Source: Ostreibacterium oceani (lineage in GTDB: Bacteria > Pseudomonadota > Gammaproteobacteria > Cardiobacteriales > Ostreibacteriaceae). Taken from it: a DNA stretch of 54,365 bases. Both the position numbers and the translations under genes were made by a program. Position 1 is the stretch's first letter. Every line of letters begins with the position of its first letter. The notes beneath the pieces are model-generated. The model saw only the letters and a program-made list of their open reading frames with translations. It was not told where the DNA came from and ran no database searches. Positions 1-10,739 of this stretch are shown piece after piece. The DNA lies in the NCBI RefSeq assembly GCF_009362845.1, contig NZ_WHNW01000013.1, positions 1 to 54,365 on the forward strand, in the 5' to 3' direction.

Positions 1-849
1 GATGGTGATGGTATCTCTGATGACGCCGAAGTGGCTAACGGCAGCGACCCAGCCAACGCATGCGACCCAATGCAAGCCCCAGGCTATACCGGTTATGATG
101 CAAGCAATACCACATGGGCAGCCGCAGACTGCGATGGTGATGGCACGCCCAACGGCGATGAAGTCACCAATGGTAGCGATCCTTACCTTGTTGAAGACAG
201 CGATGGTGATGGCATCCCAGACTACATTGAAAATGCAGCAACCAATATTGGTGATGGTAATAACGATGGTACGCCTGACTATTTACAAAGCAATGTCGCG
301 TCAATGCACGATGCCACAGGCAGCTCGTATGTCACTGTTGAAATCACTGGCGAATGTTCACAGCTAAATACCGTGAAAGTGGTCACTGATACCGACATTG
401 GACAAACGGACGGAAATAAAACCTATCCCTATGGGTCGGTTGCGATTACCTTAAACTGTCTAACCCCAGGCGAAAGTGCTGGCATGCGAGTATACTGGCA
501 TGGATTACAGGATCCATCGGACTATGTCTTTAGAAAATTTGCTCCTACGGCACCTGGCCTAATGGATCATCAATACCTAGACTATCCGCATACAGCGACT
601 GTTGAGATGATTGATGGAAACAATGTCGCCCGATATGACTACACACTCACTGACGGTGCATTTGGTGACCACACAATTGTTGATTCAGTTATCATTGACC
701 CCGCAGGCCCTAGCATAGAGGCAAATAATGTTGGTAATGCACCTTTTAACATACCCAGCACTAACATTTGGGCATTGCTAGTCCTTGGCTTAGCCTTCAT
801 GTGGCAAGTCAGTAGACATCCTCAACTTAAAAAAATAAAAATAAAATAG
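1..849 (+). CDS. Secreted calcium-repeat surface protein, C-terminal part (5' end outside window)
   Basis: The reading frame is open from base 1, so this is the 3' part of a longer gene. The first ~95 residues contain repeated D-x-D-G-D/T-x-x-D units (DGDGISDDAEVANGSDP, DCDGDGTPNGDEVTNGSDP, DSDGDGIPDYIE), the pattern of thrombospondin type 3 calcium-binding repeats. The middle (about bases 310-720) resembles the choice-of-anchor U domain, with a GDHTIVDSVIIDPAGPS ending typical of that family. The C-terminus has a proline-led hydrophobic stretch (IPSTNIWALLVLGLAFMWQV) followed by basic residues, an IPTL-CTERM-like sorting signal. By family knowledge the protein should be exported and anchored or processed at the surface. 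Adhesion or matrix function is inference. A terminator follows directly. Confidence 0.8.
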   Translation, partial: DGDGISDDAEVANGSDPANACDPMQAPGYTGYDASNTTWAAADCDGDGTPNGDEVTNGSDPYLVEDSDGDGIPDYIENAATNIGDGNNDGTPDYLQSNVASMHDATGSSYVTVEITGECSQLNTVKVVTDTDIGQTDGNKTYPYGSVAITLNCLTPGESAGMRVYWHGLQDPSDYVFRKFAPTAPGLMDHQYLDYPHTATVEMIDGNNVARYDYTLTDGAFGDHTIVDSVIIDPAGPSIEANNVGNAPFNIPSTNIWALLVLGLAFMWQVSRHPQLKKIKIK

Positions 850-869
850 TATAATTGAGTGGGACTTTA

Positions 870-913
870 CGGGTTATCGACGACAGTTTAATGTCGCGGT
901 AACCCGCTTTTTT
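870..913 (+). terminator. Rho-independent terminator of the surface protein gene
   Basis: CGGGTTA and TAACCCG arms, extended by CG-rich pairing, are followed by a run of seven T. It lies 20 bases after the stop codon of the surface protein gene. Confidence 0.8.
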
Positions 914-966
914 TAAGTCATTCCTTAGGCACTGGCGAAGCACAAATCAAAACCATCAATTGCTAG

Positions 967-2577
<1,611 letters not shown>

Positions 2578-2592
2578 GCCGCGTTGCAGGTC

Positions 2593-2644
2593 GAATTGCA
2601 AAAACGAATTGCAAAAACGAATTGCAAAAACGAATTGCAAAGCG
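2593..2644 (+). repeat. 13-bp tandem repeat, four copies, between guaB and guaA
   Basis: The unit GAATTGCAAAAAC starts at 2593, 2606, 2619 and 2632. The first three copies are exact and the fourth diverges at its end. Degenerate GAACTCAAAT/GAGTTCAAAT pieces follow to about 2685. The repeats lie in the guaB-guaA spacer and contain no gene. Confidence 0.9.
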
Positions 2645-2776
2645 AGTTCAAATCACATTGCAAGGCGAACTCAAATGGCAACGACCAATTGAACCCTCGA
2701 TTGCTTAACCAATGTAAACGTCAATTAAAAAACTTTTAAACGAGAAAAAACCTTTAAACGAGAGGCCGCTAAAGCG

Positions 2777-4357
2777 ATGCACCCAACAGACATGCTCCCA
2801 ACAGACATACACCATCACAAAATACTCATTTTAGATTTTGGTTCGCAATATACCCAATTAATCGCCAGACGAATCCGTGAGATTGGTATCTATAGTGAGA
2901 TTATGCCTTATGATGTCGATGAAAGCGCCATCAAGGACTTTAAGCCCAACGGCATCATTTTATCAGGCGGCCCTGAAAGCACAACACACCAAGATGCCCC
3001 TAAATCACCTGAGGTTATTTACACCCTCAATGTACCCATTCTTGGGATTTGTTATGGCATGCAGACGCTTGCCATGCACTATGAGGGCAAAGTTGCCACC
3101 AGCGACCACCAAGAATTTGGGCATGCACGCCTAAGTTTGCTAAACCAAGCCAATCCCTTGTTTGAGGGCGTTGGGCACTCCGCATATTTGGATGTGTGGA
3201 TGAGTCACGGCGATAAAGTCACCCAGTTACCCGCGGATTTTTCCATCCTTGCCGAAACACCCACCTGCCCGATTGCGGTCATTGCTCACCAGTCACTACC
3301 CATTTGGGGGATACAATTTCACCCCGAAGTCACACACACCGAGCAAGGTGAACAAATTTTACGCAATTTTGCTGTTGGCATTTGTGGCTGCGAAACCCAT
3401 TGGACCACGGATAACATTGCCGAAGAAATTATCCACGATTTACGCCAACAAATTGGTGCCGACAAAGTCGTTTTAGGCCTGTCTGGCGGCGTGGATTCGT
3501 CCGTTGTCGGGACGCTATTGCACAAAGCCATTGGCGACCAACTCACAGCGGTGTTCGTTGACACAGGGCTACTCAGACTGCACGAAGGCGATCAAGTCAT
3601 GGCGCTATTTGCCGAGCATTTCGGTATGAATGTTATTCGTATTGATGCCGAGACTCGATTTTTAGACGCCCTAGGCGAAGAATCCGACCCCGAAGCGAAG
3701 CGCAAAATCATTGGTCGTTTATTCGTTGAGATTTTTGAAGAAGAAGCCAACAAAATCAGCGGCGTTAAGTACCTCGCTCAAGGCACGATTTATCCCGATG
3801 TCATTGAATCCGCAGGCAGTAAAACGGGCAAAGCCCATGTCATCAAATCCCACCACAATGTTGGCGGCCTGCCTGAACACATGAAATTATCCCTCGTTGA
3901 ACCCATTCGTGAATTATTCAAAGACGAAGTACGACGATTGGGCACAACACTTGGCATCCCGCATCACCTGCTCTATCGCCACCCCTTCCCAGGGCCTGGC
4001 TTAGGGGTGCGCATTTTGGGCGCCATAAAAAAAGAATACGCCGACACACTACGCCAAGCCGACGCTATTTTTCTCGAAGAACTAAACCGTAGTGGCTGGT
4101 ACGACAAAACCAGCCAAGCATTTGCCGTGTTTTTACCCGTAAAATCCGTTGGCGTAACGGGTGATGGACGACGTTATGAGCATGTTATCGCACTACGCGC
4201 CGTGCAAACCATCGATTTTATGACTGCACATTGGGCGCACCTTCCCTACGAACTGCTCAGCACCATATCCAATCGAATCATCAACGAAGTACGCGGCGTC
4301 TCGCGGGTTGTTTATGATGTGTCGGGCAAACCCCCTGCCACGATTGAATGGGAGTAA
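2777..4357 (+). CDS. guaA: GMP synthase (glutamine-hydrolysing)
   Basis: Aminates XMP to GMP with ATP and glutamine. The 526-residue protein matches the usual two-domain enzyme. The class I glutamine amidotransferase domain comes first ([15 protein letters not shown]; nucleophile in GICYGMQ near residue 91; FHPEV histidine). It is followed by the ATP pyrophosphatase domain with the PP-loop SGGVDSSV near residue 236 and the C-terminal dimerisation domain ending PPATIEWE, the universal GuaA ending. AGAGG lies 11 bp upstream of the ATG at 2777. An in-frame ATG at 2792 is a possible alternative start. The gene follows guaB on the same strand. Confidence 0.97.
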   Translation: MHPTDMLPTDIHHHKILILDFGSQYTQLIARRIREIGIYSEIMPYDVDESAIKDFKPNGIILSGGPESTTHQDAPKSPEVIYTLNVPILGICYGMQTLAMHYEGKVATSDHQEFGHARLSLLNQANPLFEGVGHSAYLDVWMSHGDKVTQLPADFSILAETPTCPIAVIAHQSLPIWGIQFHPEVTHTEQGEQILRNFAVGICGCETHWTTDNIAEEIIHDLRQQIGADKVVLGLSGGVDSSVVGTLLHKAIGDQLTAVFVDTGLLRLHEGDQVMALFAEHFGMNVIRIDAETRFLDALGEESDPEAKRKIIGRLFVEIFEEEANKISGVKYLAQGTIYPDVIESAGSKTGKAHVIKSHHNVGGLPEHMKLSLVEPIRELFKDEVRRLGTTLGIPHHLLYRHPFPGPGLGVRILGAIKKEYADTLRQADAIFLEELNRSGWYDKTSQAFAVFLPVKSVGVTGDGRRYEHVIALRAVQTIDFMTAHWAHLPYELLSTISNRIINEVRGVSRVVYDVSGKPPATIEWE

Positions 4358-4450
4358 GCAATCAGAGAAGTTAGACAACCATTATTTCATCGTATATTAT
4401 TATCAATATGCATGCGTTTACTCAAATCTAAACAATAAAAGGTAATCATC

Positions 4451-5023
4451 ATGAAAAGGTGTATTTGGGCAACTAAAAATAAACTTGAAGAAGCATACCA
4501 TGATACAGAATGGGGGGTTCCAATTTATGATGATAGATTACTATTTGAATTTCTCATACTTGAGGGCGCCCAAGCTGGACTCAGCTGGTCAACTGTTTTA
4601 ATGAAAAGGGAACATTATAGAAAAGTCTTTAACAATTTTGTTGCAGATGACATCATAAAATACGACCAACAAAAAATAGATGAGTTACTCAATGACACTG
4701 GAATTATAAGAAATAAGCTAAAAATCAACTCCGTTATCACTAACGCGAACGCATTTCTCGACATCCAAAAAGAATACGGGAGTTTCTCAGCCTTTATCTG
4801 GGGTTTTGTGGATGGCAAGCCAATTCAAAATGAATGGAAGCACGTTGAAGATGTTCCAACTAAAACTGAAGTATCAGATTTGATGTGCAAAACACTAAAG
4901 CAAAAAGGATTTAAGTTTGTTGGAAGCACTATTTGCTATGCTTTTATGCAGGCAGTCGGGATGGTAAATGATCATACAACAAATTGCTTTAGGCATAATG
5001 AAATTAAAGGTTTAGACAAATAA
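4451..5023 (+). CDS. tag: DNA-3-methyladenine glycosylase I
   Basis: Removes 3-methyladenine from alkylated DNA and so starts base excision repair. At 190 residues it has the family length. The zinc ligands typical of Tag are all visible: Cys4, His17, His175 and Cys179. The catalytic Glu38 and substrate-pocket Trp46 lie in LEGAQAGLSWSTVL. AAGG precedes the ATG by about 10 bp. It is more AT-rich than guaA and stands alone between guaA and a flavoprotein gene. Confidence 0.95.
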   Translation: MKRCIWATKNKLEEAYHDTEWGVPIYDDRLLFEFLILEGAQAGLSWSTVLMKREHYRKVFNNFVADDIIKYDQQKIDELLNDTGIIRNKLKINSVITNANAFLDIQKEYGSFSAFIWGFVDGKPIQNEWKHVEDVPTKTEVSDLMCKTLKQKGFKFVGSTICYAFMQAVGMVNDHTTNCFRHNEIKGLDK

Positions 5024-5164
5024 AAATTAAGCTCTACCTAATCTACCAAAAAACAAAATATCTTGATAAACCAATCTGTTCGTAGATAAGTCGAATGTTG
5101 CAATGAACGTAAGAAAGTCGAGATTAATTATTATTTGAAAAAACTACCGCGAAAGTGACTACAA

Positions 5165-6289
5165 ATGACAACAACAGCAACGATCATCGGGGCAGGAATT
5201 AGCGGGTTGACAACTGCATTAACCCTCAAAAAAAACGGATTAAATGTAAATATTTACGAAGGATCATCTGAAATTAAACCTGTTGGCGCTGGGATAATTT
5301 TGGCAAATAATGCGATGCAGGTTTTTCAAAAAATGGGCATTCAAGATAAAATTGAAAAAACAGGGAATAAAATTTCCACTGTAAAAATCACAGATGCACA
5401 ACTTAATCGCATTTCTGATATTGACTTGACTGAGTTCGAAAAACAATATGGCGTTTACAACGTTGCAATTCATAGAGGAAAATTGCAAAAGATATTAGCT
5501 AACGAAGTCGGTTATGAGAACATCAAGTTATCAAAACGTCTCTCTAAAATTGACAAAAACAGGATGTTTACGTTAACTTTTGAAGATAAAACGACTTTAG
5601 AAAGTAGCGTGGTTATCGGCGCGGATGGGTTAAATTCAACCGTCAGAAATCAACTGTTTGCAGCAAGCACCTTACGAAACGCAAAACAAACATGCTGGCG
5701 AGGCGTTTGTGATATTGAATTACCAGAGAAATATCACAATGAACTAAACGAAGCTTGGGGAAAAGGCAAACGATTTGGTTTTGTGAAAATTAGCGACAAA
5801 AAAGTCTATTGGTATGCATTAACTAATTTAAAAAAAGCTAGAGAAAATAGCGAAGATTTAACCGATATTTTTAGCGAATTTCACAACGATATTCTGCACA
5901 TTATTTCCAAAACAGCAATCAATCAAATCATGGTTACTGATATTATAGATTTAAAACCAATGGATAAATGGCAAAGCGACAACATTTGTTTGGTTGGTGA
6001 TGCCGCGCATGCCACAACACCAAACCTAGGACAAGGTGCCTGTCAAGCAATCGAAGATGCGTATATTATAGGACAATTACTTGACAGTGGGATGGCACTA
6101 AAAGATACCTTTATCGAATATGAAAAGATAAGACGAAAAAAAGCACACATGATTGTCAACACCAGCTGGTCCGTTGGTAAAATAGCACAAATAGAGAATC
6201 AATTTGGCATTTTGGCTCGTAATTTCATTATGAAAAATATACCAAAACCTATCAACAAAACAAAAATGTATGCTATCTTTAAACTGTAG
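5165..6289 (+). CDS. FAD-dependent monooxygenase (UbiH/salicylate hydroxylase type)
   Basis: A 374-residue group A flavoprotein hydroxylase. The N-terminal dinucleotide fold reads IIGAGISGLTTALTLKKNGL, with an acidic residue ending the second strand (NVNIYEGS). The second conserved FAD motif appears as VVIGADGLNSTVR, and the third as ICLVGDAAHATTPNLGQGA around residues 275-295. These place it in the PHBH-like family, which hydroxylates aromatic or polyketide substrates using NAD(P)H and oxygen. The substrate cannot be read from sequence. The gene is followed 16 bp later by a GNAT gene on the same strand and may be co-transcribed with it. Confidence 0.85.
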   Translation: MTTTATIIGAGISGLTTALTLKKNGLNVNIYEGSSEIKPVGAGIILANNAMQVFQKMGIQDKIEKTGNKISTVKITDAQLNRISDIDLTEFEKQYGVYNVAIHRGKLQKILANEVGYENIKLSKRLSKIDKNRMFTLTFEDKTTLESSVVIGADGLNSTVRNQLFAASTLRNAKQTCWRGVCDIELPEKYHNELNEAWGKGKRFGFVKISDKKVYWYALTNLKKARENSEDLTDIFSEFHNDILHIISKTAINQIMVTDIIDLKPMDKWQSDNICLVGDAAHATTPNLGQGACQAIEDAYIIGQLLDSGMALKDTFIEYEKIRRKKAHMIVNTSWSVGKIAQIENQFGILARNFIMKNIPKPINKTKMYAIFKL

Positions 6290-6305
6290 TAATTCGGACT
6301 AAGTA

Positions 6306-6845
6306 ATGCCTAACGAATCAACCGCAGATATAATAAAAACAGTGACAAACAAAGAGTCAAACTTAGTCATCAGACCATTTACGGCATCCGATACTGATGT
6401 CGTTATTTTAATTTGGGGCCAATGCGGATTAATTAAACCCTGGAACAACCCTCATTTGGATATTGTACGTAAATTATCCTTTCAACCAGACTGGTTCCTT
6501 GTTGGAGAACTATATGGAGAGGTCATTGCCACGGCAATGTTTGGCTGTGATGAACATAGAGGATGGTTAAATTACTTTGCTGTGACCCCCAAATTCCAAA
6601 AACTCGGTTACGGCAGCCAGCTCATGGCTTTTGGAGAAATGAAACTCATTGAAAAAGGGTGTCCAAAATTAAACTTACAAATCAGAGCAGATAATTCAAC
6701 AGCAGCAATTTTTTACAAAACCGTAGGCTACACCCAAGATACCGTCATCAGTCTAGGAAAGCGATTGATTAAAGACGAGGCGCTCGACAAACCGATTGAT
6801 AAAACGATTAATAAACCGATTAATAACGCACAGCAGAAAAACTAA
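6306..6845 (+). CDS. GNAT family N-acetyltransferase (YpeA-like)
   Basis: Transfers an acetyl group from acetyl-CoA to an unknown amine. After a ~20-residue N-terminal extension the fold begins at LVIRPFTASDTDVVILIWGQCGL, close to YpeA. The acetyl-CoA loop (motif A) is seen as YFAVTPKFQKLGYGSQLM and motif B as LQIRADNSTAAIFYKTVGYT. The C-terminal tail is a low-complexity KPIDKTINKPIN repeat not expected for the family. The next gene starts 3 bp after the stop, which suggests one transcript. Confidence 0.85.
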   Translation: MPNESTADIIKTVTNKESNLVIRPFTASDTDVVILIWGQCGLIKPWNNPHLDIVRKLSFQPDWFLVGELYGEVIATAMFGCDEHRGWLNYFAVTPKFQKLGYGSQLMAFGEMKLIEKGCPKLNLQIRADNSTAAIFYKTVGYTQDTVISLGKRLIKDEALDKPIDKTINKPINNAQQKN

Positions 6846-6847
6846 AC

Positions 6848-7300
6848 ATGCTCACAGACCAAGTAAAAAATATGATTAACCGCAGTGTATTGTGTTGGTT
6901 AGCGACTAGCCATGACAATCAGCCGAATGTCTCACCCAAAGAAATCTTCACCTATCACGATGATCGATTGATTATTGCCAATATTGCTTCCCCACAAAGT
7001 GTCAACAACATCCAGCAAAACAACGCCGTTTGTGTCAGCTTTATCGACATACTTTCGCAAAAAGGCTACAAAGTCACAGGAACAGCACAGATTATCATGC
7101 CCAATGATAACGCGTTTACCCCCTTACACAGTGTATTTTCGCCTATGGTGCAGGATAAATTCACTATTTTATCGATGATTGATATCACGCCGACAGCGAT
7201 TTATCCCATTCTCGCGCCTAGCTATACGTACTACCCTGACACCAGCGAGATAGCGATGATTGAACAGGCGAAAGCAGCCTATTTTAAGCACGACAACTAA
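6848..7300 (+). CDS. Pyridoxamine 5'-phosphate oxidase-like FMN-binding protein
   Basis: A 150-residue split-barrel protein. VLCWLATSHDNQPNVSPKE followed by LIIANIASPQSVNNIQQNNAVCVSFID is the typical flavin-binding half of the PNPOx-like family (small FMN reductases and heme- or F420-linked relatives). The essential substrate residues of true PdxH are not evident, so a role in vitamin B6 synthesis is not supported. It follows the GNAT gene with a 3-bp gap. Confidence 0.8.
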   Translation: MLTDQVKNMINRSVLCWLATSHDNQPNVSPKEIFTYHDDRLIIANIASPQSVNNIQQNNAVCVSFIDILSQKGYKVTGTAQIIMPNDNAFTPLHSVFSPMVQDKFTILSMIDITPTAIYPILAPSYTYYPDTSEIAMIEQAKAAYFKHDN

Positions 7301-7343
7301 TCCAACAACTAACCCAACGCCTAACCCAGCCCGATGATAACCC

Positions 7344-7667
7344 ATGCAACCGATTAAAAAGCTCCACTGGCAATGCCGCCGTGGTATGAAAGAATTAGAT
7401 ATTTTATTTGAGTACTACCTCTACAATCACTACGAAACAGCCACTGATGCCGAACAGACCGCATTTGAAACGCTAATCAATTGCCAAGATCCGATTATTC
7501 TTGATTATTTGTTTGGGCGCAGCCAACCAAATACCGCAACCATTTCCCCCACTGAAACACAACCCGATGAAACACAACCCGCTGAAGTCAAAAAAATCAT
7601 CCAACTGATGCAAGCATTTCATCAGGATTTAATAAAAAAACAACTTCCTAAGGACAGCCGCGATTGA
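7344..7667 (+). CDS. sdhE: Succinate dehydrogenase flavinylation factor SdhE
   Basis: Small helper that promotes covalent attachment of FAD to the SdhA flavoprotein (family also called CptB/YgfY). The conserved CRRGMKELD segment holds the RGxxE motif required for flavinylation. It is followed by the usual acidic helices (FEYYLYNHYETATDAEQTAFE and DPIILDYLFGR). A ~30-residue Thr/Pro-rich linker (PTETQPDETQPAE) near the C-terminus is an extension relative to the usual ~90-residue protein. Its stop codon overlaps the TTG start of priA. Confidence 0.92.
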   Translation: MQPIKKLHWQCRRGMKELDILFEYYLYNHYETATDAEQTAFETLINCQDPIILDYLFGRSQPNTATISPTETQPDETQPAEVKKIIQLMQAFHQDLIKKQLPKDSRD

Positions 7668-9892
7668 TTGCCGAAGTCTTACTCCCTATTCCAGTCAATC
7701 AATCGTTTGACTATCGCCTGCCTGAAAGTCAAACAGCAGTCGTTGGCCAACGTGTTTTGGTCGCCTTAGGCACGGGTAAAGCAAACAACACCCCGCGCCA
7801 GATTACGGGCATTATTGTGGCCATTAAAGAAACCAGCCCCTATCCTGATGCCTCGTTAAAACCCATACTCGCCCTACTCGATTCGTTTGCCATTGTCGAT
7901 CGGGCTTGGTTAGACTTTATTCAATTTACTGCGCGTTACTACGCTGCACCACTGGCTAAACTACTGATTAACGCATTGCCCAAACATATCCGCAGCGATA
8001 GCCCATTAACCTTACCCAAACTGCGTTATTATCAGCTTACCGAATCTGGTATTAGCGCCCATAAAACCGAGATACTTCCTACACGCGCAACCAAACAACG
8101 CGCCCTGCTGCGTTTTTTGCACGACCAAGATAAAATCCCCATCAATGAAGCGCTCGTGCGTGAACAGGGCTTTACCGCACACGACATAACGACCGCAGTA
8201 GACAAAGGCTATGCCACATACACGCTAACAAGCCCGTATCACAGCGAGGAAAATGTTTGTTCCCCAGACTATCAACTAACTGGCGAGCAACAGGCGCTGC
8301 TTGACGCCATCACGACTGCGCCTGACAACAAAACTCACCTTATTTATGGTGTCACTGGCTCGGGCAAAACTGAAATCTATTTACAACTCATTGAAAAAGC
8401 CATCAATACAGGTCAACAAGTCTTATTGCTAATCCCTGAAATTTCTCTGACACCACAGATGCTCGCACGGTTTCACGAACGCTTTGGCAATCGCGTGGCG
8501 GCGCTGCATTCGGGTTTGGGGGACAAGGTACGCGCTGATATTTGGTTGGCAGCCATGAATGGCGATTTGCCGATATTGATTGGCACGCGTTCGGCGATTT
8601 TCACGCCATTTCAACGACTGGGGCTCATTATCGTTGATGAAGAACACGATTTATCGTACAAACAACAAGAAGGCATTCCCTATCATGCACGAGATTTAGC
8701 GCGTTACCGCGCACACCAACACAATATTCCAATCGTGCTTGGCAGCGCGACCCCGAGCCTAGAGAGCCTCTACCAAGTCAAAAAAGGGCACTACCAACTA
8801 CACCAACTGGTCACCAGAGCGACACAAGCCACCCAACCCACCATCCATCTGATTGACCGCCGTGGCGATAAGCAAGCCAGTCATGCTGGTAGCAGTGCGA
8901 ATCTACCAATCGCAGAAATATTACTGCAAAAAATCCGCCAAACGCTACAACGCCAAGAACAGGCCTTGGTTTTTTTAAATCGCCGTGGTTTTTCGCCTGT
9001 TATGATGTGCCGCCATTGTGACTGGAAAAGCGAATGCCCAACGTGTGATGCCTACCAAACAGCGCATACACGCGCACGTCAACTGCATTGTCACCTATGC
9101 GGCTACATTTGCCCATTGCCCACTCAATGCCCACAATGCGGACAACGCGATTTGATTTTTGTCGGTCACGGCACGGAAAAACTAGAAACCCAATTACAGG
9201 CACAGTTTCCGCATCACCATGTCCTGCGCTTGGATCGAGACAAACAAACCACAACAAACCAATTACACGCCGCACTAGAACAAATCCACAACGGCGACGC
9301 GCACCTCATTGTCGGCACACAGCTTATTGTCAAAGGGCATCATTTCCCCAATGTTACGACGGTTTGTGTTGTCGATAGCGATCAAGCCTTATTTAGCAGT
9401 GATTTTCGCGCCGAGGAACGCTTGTTACAGCAGCTTACGCAAGTCGCAGGTCGCGCTGGTCGTGAATCGCAACAAAGCCATGTCTATATTCAGACCACTT
9501 TGCCCACGCATCCTGTATTCGCCGCACTGCAACAGCAAGACTACCTCACCTACGCCAATAACCTACTGGCAGAACGCGAAAAATACGAATTACCACCCCA
9601 TCACGCCATAACCATTGTCAAAGCCAGCGCCCTTGACGCAGCGCCCTTGATGCAGTTTTTAAGGGATGTCAAAGCACTCATTGATGACAACAGCCAAGCG
9701 CTGACAACACTAGGCCCAGCCCCTAGCCCCATTGAGCGGCTAAAAAACCGCTTCCAAGCACAGTTATTTATCAGCGCACCCAGCAGGATGGCGCTTCAGC
9801 GTGAGTTACCGTTAATCGAAAAAGCCATCACGCATCTCGATAAAAGCCGCCGTTTTCGCGCCGTCATTGACGTCGATGCCATGGAAAATTAA
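7664..9892 (+). CDS. priA: Primosomal protein N' (replication restart helicase PriA)
   Basis: 3'-5' helicase that recognises stalled forks and reloads the replisome. The 742 residues show the N-terminal DNA-binding domain (AEVLLPIPVNQSFDYRLP), then Walker A GVTGSGKTEIY near residue 230 and the DEEH box (IIVDEEHDLSYKQ). The cysteine cluster that binds two zincs follows (CRHCDWKSECPTCD, CHLCGYICPLPTQCPQCG), then helicase motifs VGTQLIVKGHHFPNVT and QVAGRAGR. The start is TTG at 7664, overlapping the sdhE stop as TTGA, with AAGGACAG upstream. No ATG gives the full N-terminus. Confidence 0.96.
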   Translation: MIAEVLLPIPVNQSFDYRLPESQTAVVGQRVLVALGTGKANNTPRQITGIIVAIKETSPYPDASLKPILALLDSFAIVDRAWLDFIQFTARYYAAPLAKLLINALPKHIRSDSPLTLPKLRYYQLTESGISAHKTEILPTRATKQRALLRFLHDQDKIPINEALVREQGFTAHDITTAVDKGYATYTLTSPYHSEENVCSPDYQLTGEQQALLDAITTAPDNKTHLIYGVTGSGKTEIYLQLIEKAINTGQQVLLLIPEISLTPQMLARFHERFGNRVAALHSGLGDKVRADIWLAAMNGDLPILIGTRSAIFTPFQRLGLIIVDEEHDLSYKQQEGIPYHARDLARYRAHQHNIPIVLGSATPSLESLYQVKKGHYQLHQLVTRATQATQPTIHLIDRRGDKQASHAGSSANLPIAEILLQKIRQTLQRQEQALVFLNRRGFSPVMMCRHCDWKSECPTCDAYQTAHTRARQLHCHLCGYICPLPTQCPQCGQRDLIFVGHGTEKLETQLQAQFPHHHVLRLDRDKQTTTNQLHAALEQIHNGDAHLIVGTQLIVKGHHFPNVTTVCVVDSDQALFSSDFRAEERLLQQLTQVAGRAGRESQQSHVYIQTTLPTHPVFAALQQQDYLTYANNLLAEREKYELPPHHAITIVKASALDAAPLMQFLRDVKALIDDNSQALTTLGPAPSPIERLKNRFQAQLFISAPSRMALQRELPLIEKAITHLDKSRRFRAVIDVDAMEN

Positions 9893-10141
9893 GCAACCAG
9901 CCAGTACAACACACGGCTTATTACGCTCACCAACCTTATCATGCGAATACGCCTCGTTATCCAGTGTCGAGTGATTGGCTTGAATCAATCGAGTTTGACC
10001 CCGATTGCTACCCAATAGCAATTTGGATGCAATTGGGATAAGTAACGTCACTGATAAGATACAAAGGCTTGAAACAATAAGGCTGGTTAATAAGATTGCT
10101 CGGCTTAATGAAACATTATTCTTAAATAAATGAATAGTCAT
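9812..10141 (-). CDS. Small hypothetical protein, possible membrane-anchored
   Basis: 109 codons with a hydrophobic N-terminal segment (AILLTSLIVSSLCILSVTLL), possibly a signal anchor. The last 27 codons are antisense to the 3' end of priA, which weakens the call. It starts 15 bp after the stop of the next hypothetical gene on the same strand, so the two could be one unit. I do not recognise a family. An alternative is that only the upstream gene is real and this frame is chance. Confidence 0.35.
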   Translation of the reverse strand: MTIHLFKNNVSLSRAILLTSLIVSSLCILSVTLLIPIASKLLLGSNRGQTRLIQANHSTLDNEAYSHDKVGERNKPCVVLAGCLIFHGIDVNDGAKTAAFIEMRDGFFD

Positions 10142-10156
10142 TTTATTATTTTGCCC

Positions 10157-10627
10157 CTAGTCGCACTGCAGCTTCAAAAATAGCTTTAAAATACTGTACT
10201 GCGCTGTGTTTATCTGTATATCCCGATAAAAAATATCATAGGCATCTTCGGAATTTTGCGACGCAAAAAAAAAGACCTTCCGTTTTTCAATAGGGTGGTA
10301 AAAATAATGTATGATACGATTTATTTCGACACTTTTTTGCTGGTGATTGTCATAAGCAGAAAAGGTCTCCCATTGATTATAACCGTGACCACGACATTGT
10401 ATATAGCCGCTATTTAACCAAATGTTTTTCAGCTCAACTACCTTTTTATCAATAGGATAGCCTGCAGGGAGCTGATAAACATACTGCACTGCCGATAGTT
10501 CATTTATAATGCGTAATTTTGAGGCTTCAGAAGGAATAAGATCCTTGTCTATAGCAGGGCGATTACCAATTCCGACTAACAAAAAATTTAGGCCGACAAA
10601 AACAGTCATCAGTATGAGTATCTTCAT
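10157..10627 (-). CDS. Hypothetical exported or membrane-anchored protein
   Basis: 156 residues with an N-terminal hydrophobic stretch (MKILILMTVFVGLNFLLVGIG) suggesting a signal peptide or anchor, then a soluble domain rich in Tyr, Phe and His (YIQCRGHGYNQWETFSAYD). No family recognised. It lies between priA (convergent) and the yceI terminator and is AT-rich compared with priA. Confidence 0.6.
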   Translation of the reverse strand: MKILILMTVFVGLNFLLVGIGNRPAIDKDLIPSEASKLRIINELSAVQYVYQLPAGYPIDKKVVELKNIWLNSGYIQCRGHGYNQWETFSAYDNHQQKSVEINRIIHYFYHPIEKRKVFFFASQNSEDAYDIFYRDIQINTAQYSILKLFLKLQCD

Positions 10628-10686
10628 TATTTATTCACTTTCTTTACAACCAAATCAAAGTGGTCTGCCCCCTTTGATTGCAAAAA

Positions 10687-10717
10687 AAAACCCCTGTTGC
10701 ATAGTAACAGGGGTTTT
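10687..10717 (-). terminator. Rho-independent terminator (symmetric) after yceI
   Basis: AAAACCCCTGTT and AACAGGGGTTTT form a perfect 12-bp stem with a 7-nt loop. T runs occur on both strands, and the structure lies 23 bp downstream of the yceI stop on the minus strand. Confidence 0.9.
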
Positions 10718-10739
10718 CAATTAGATAAATGGATTATCT

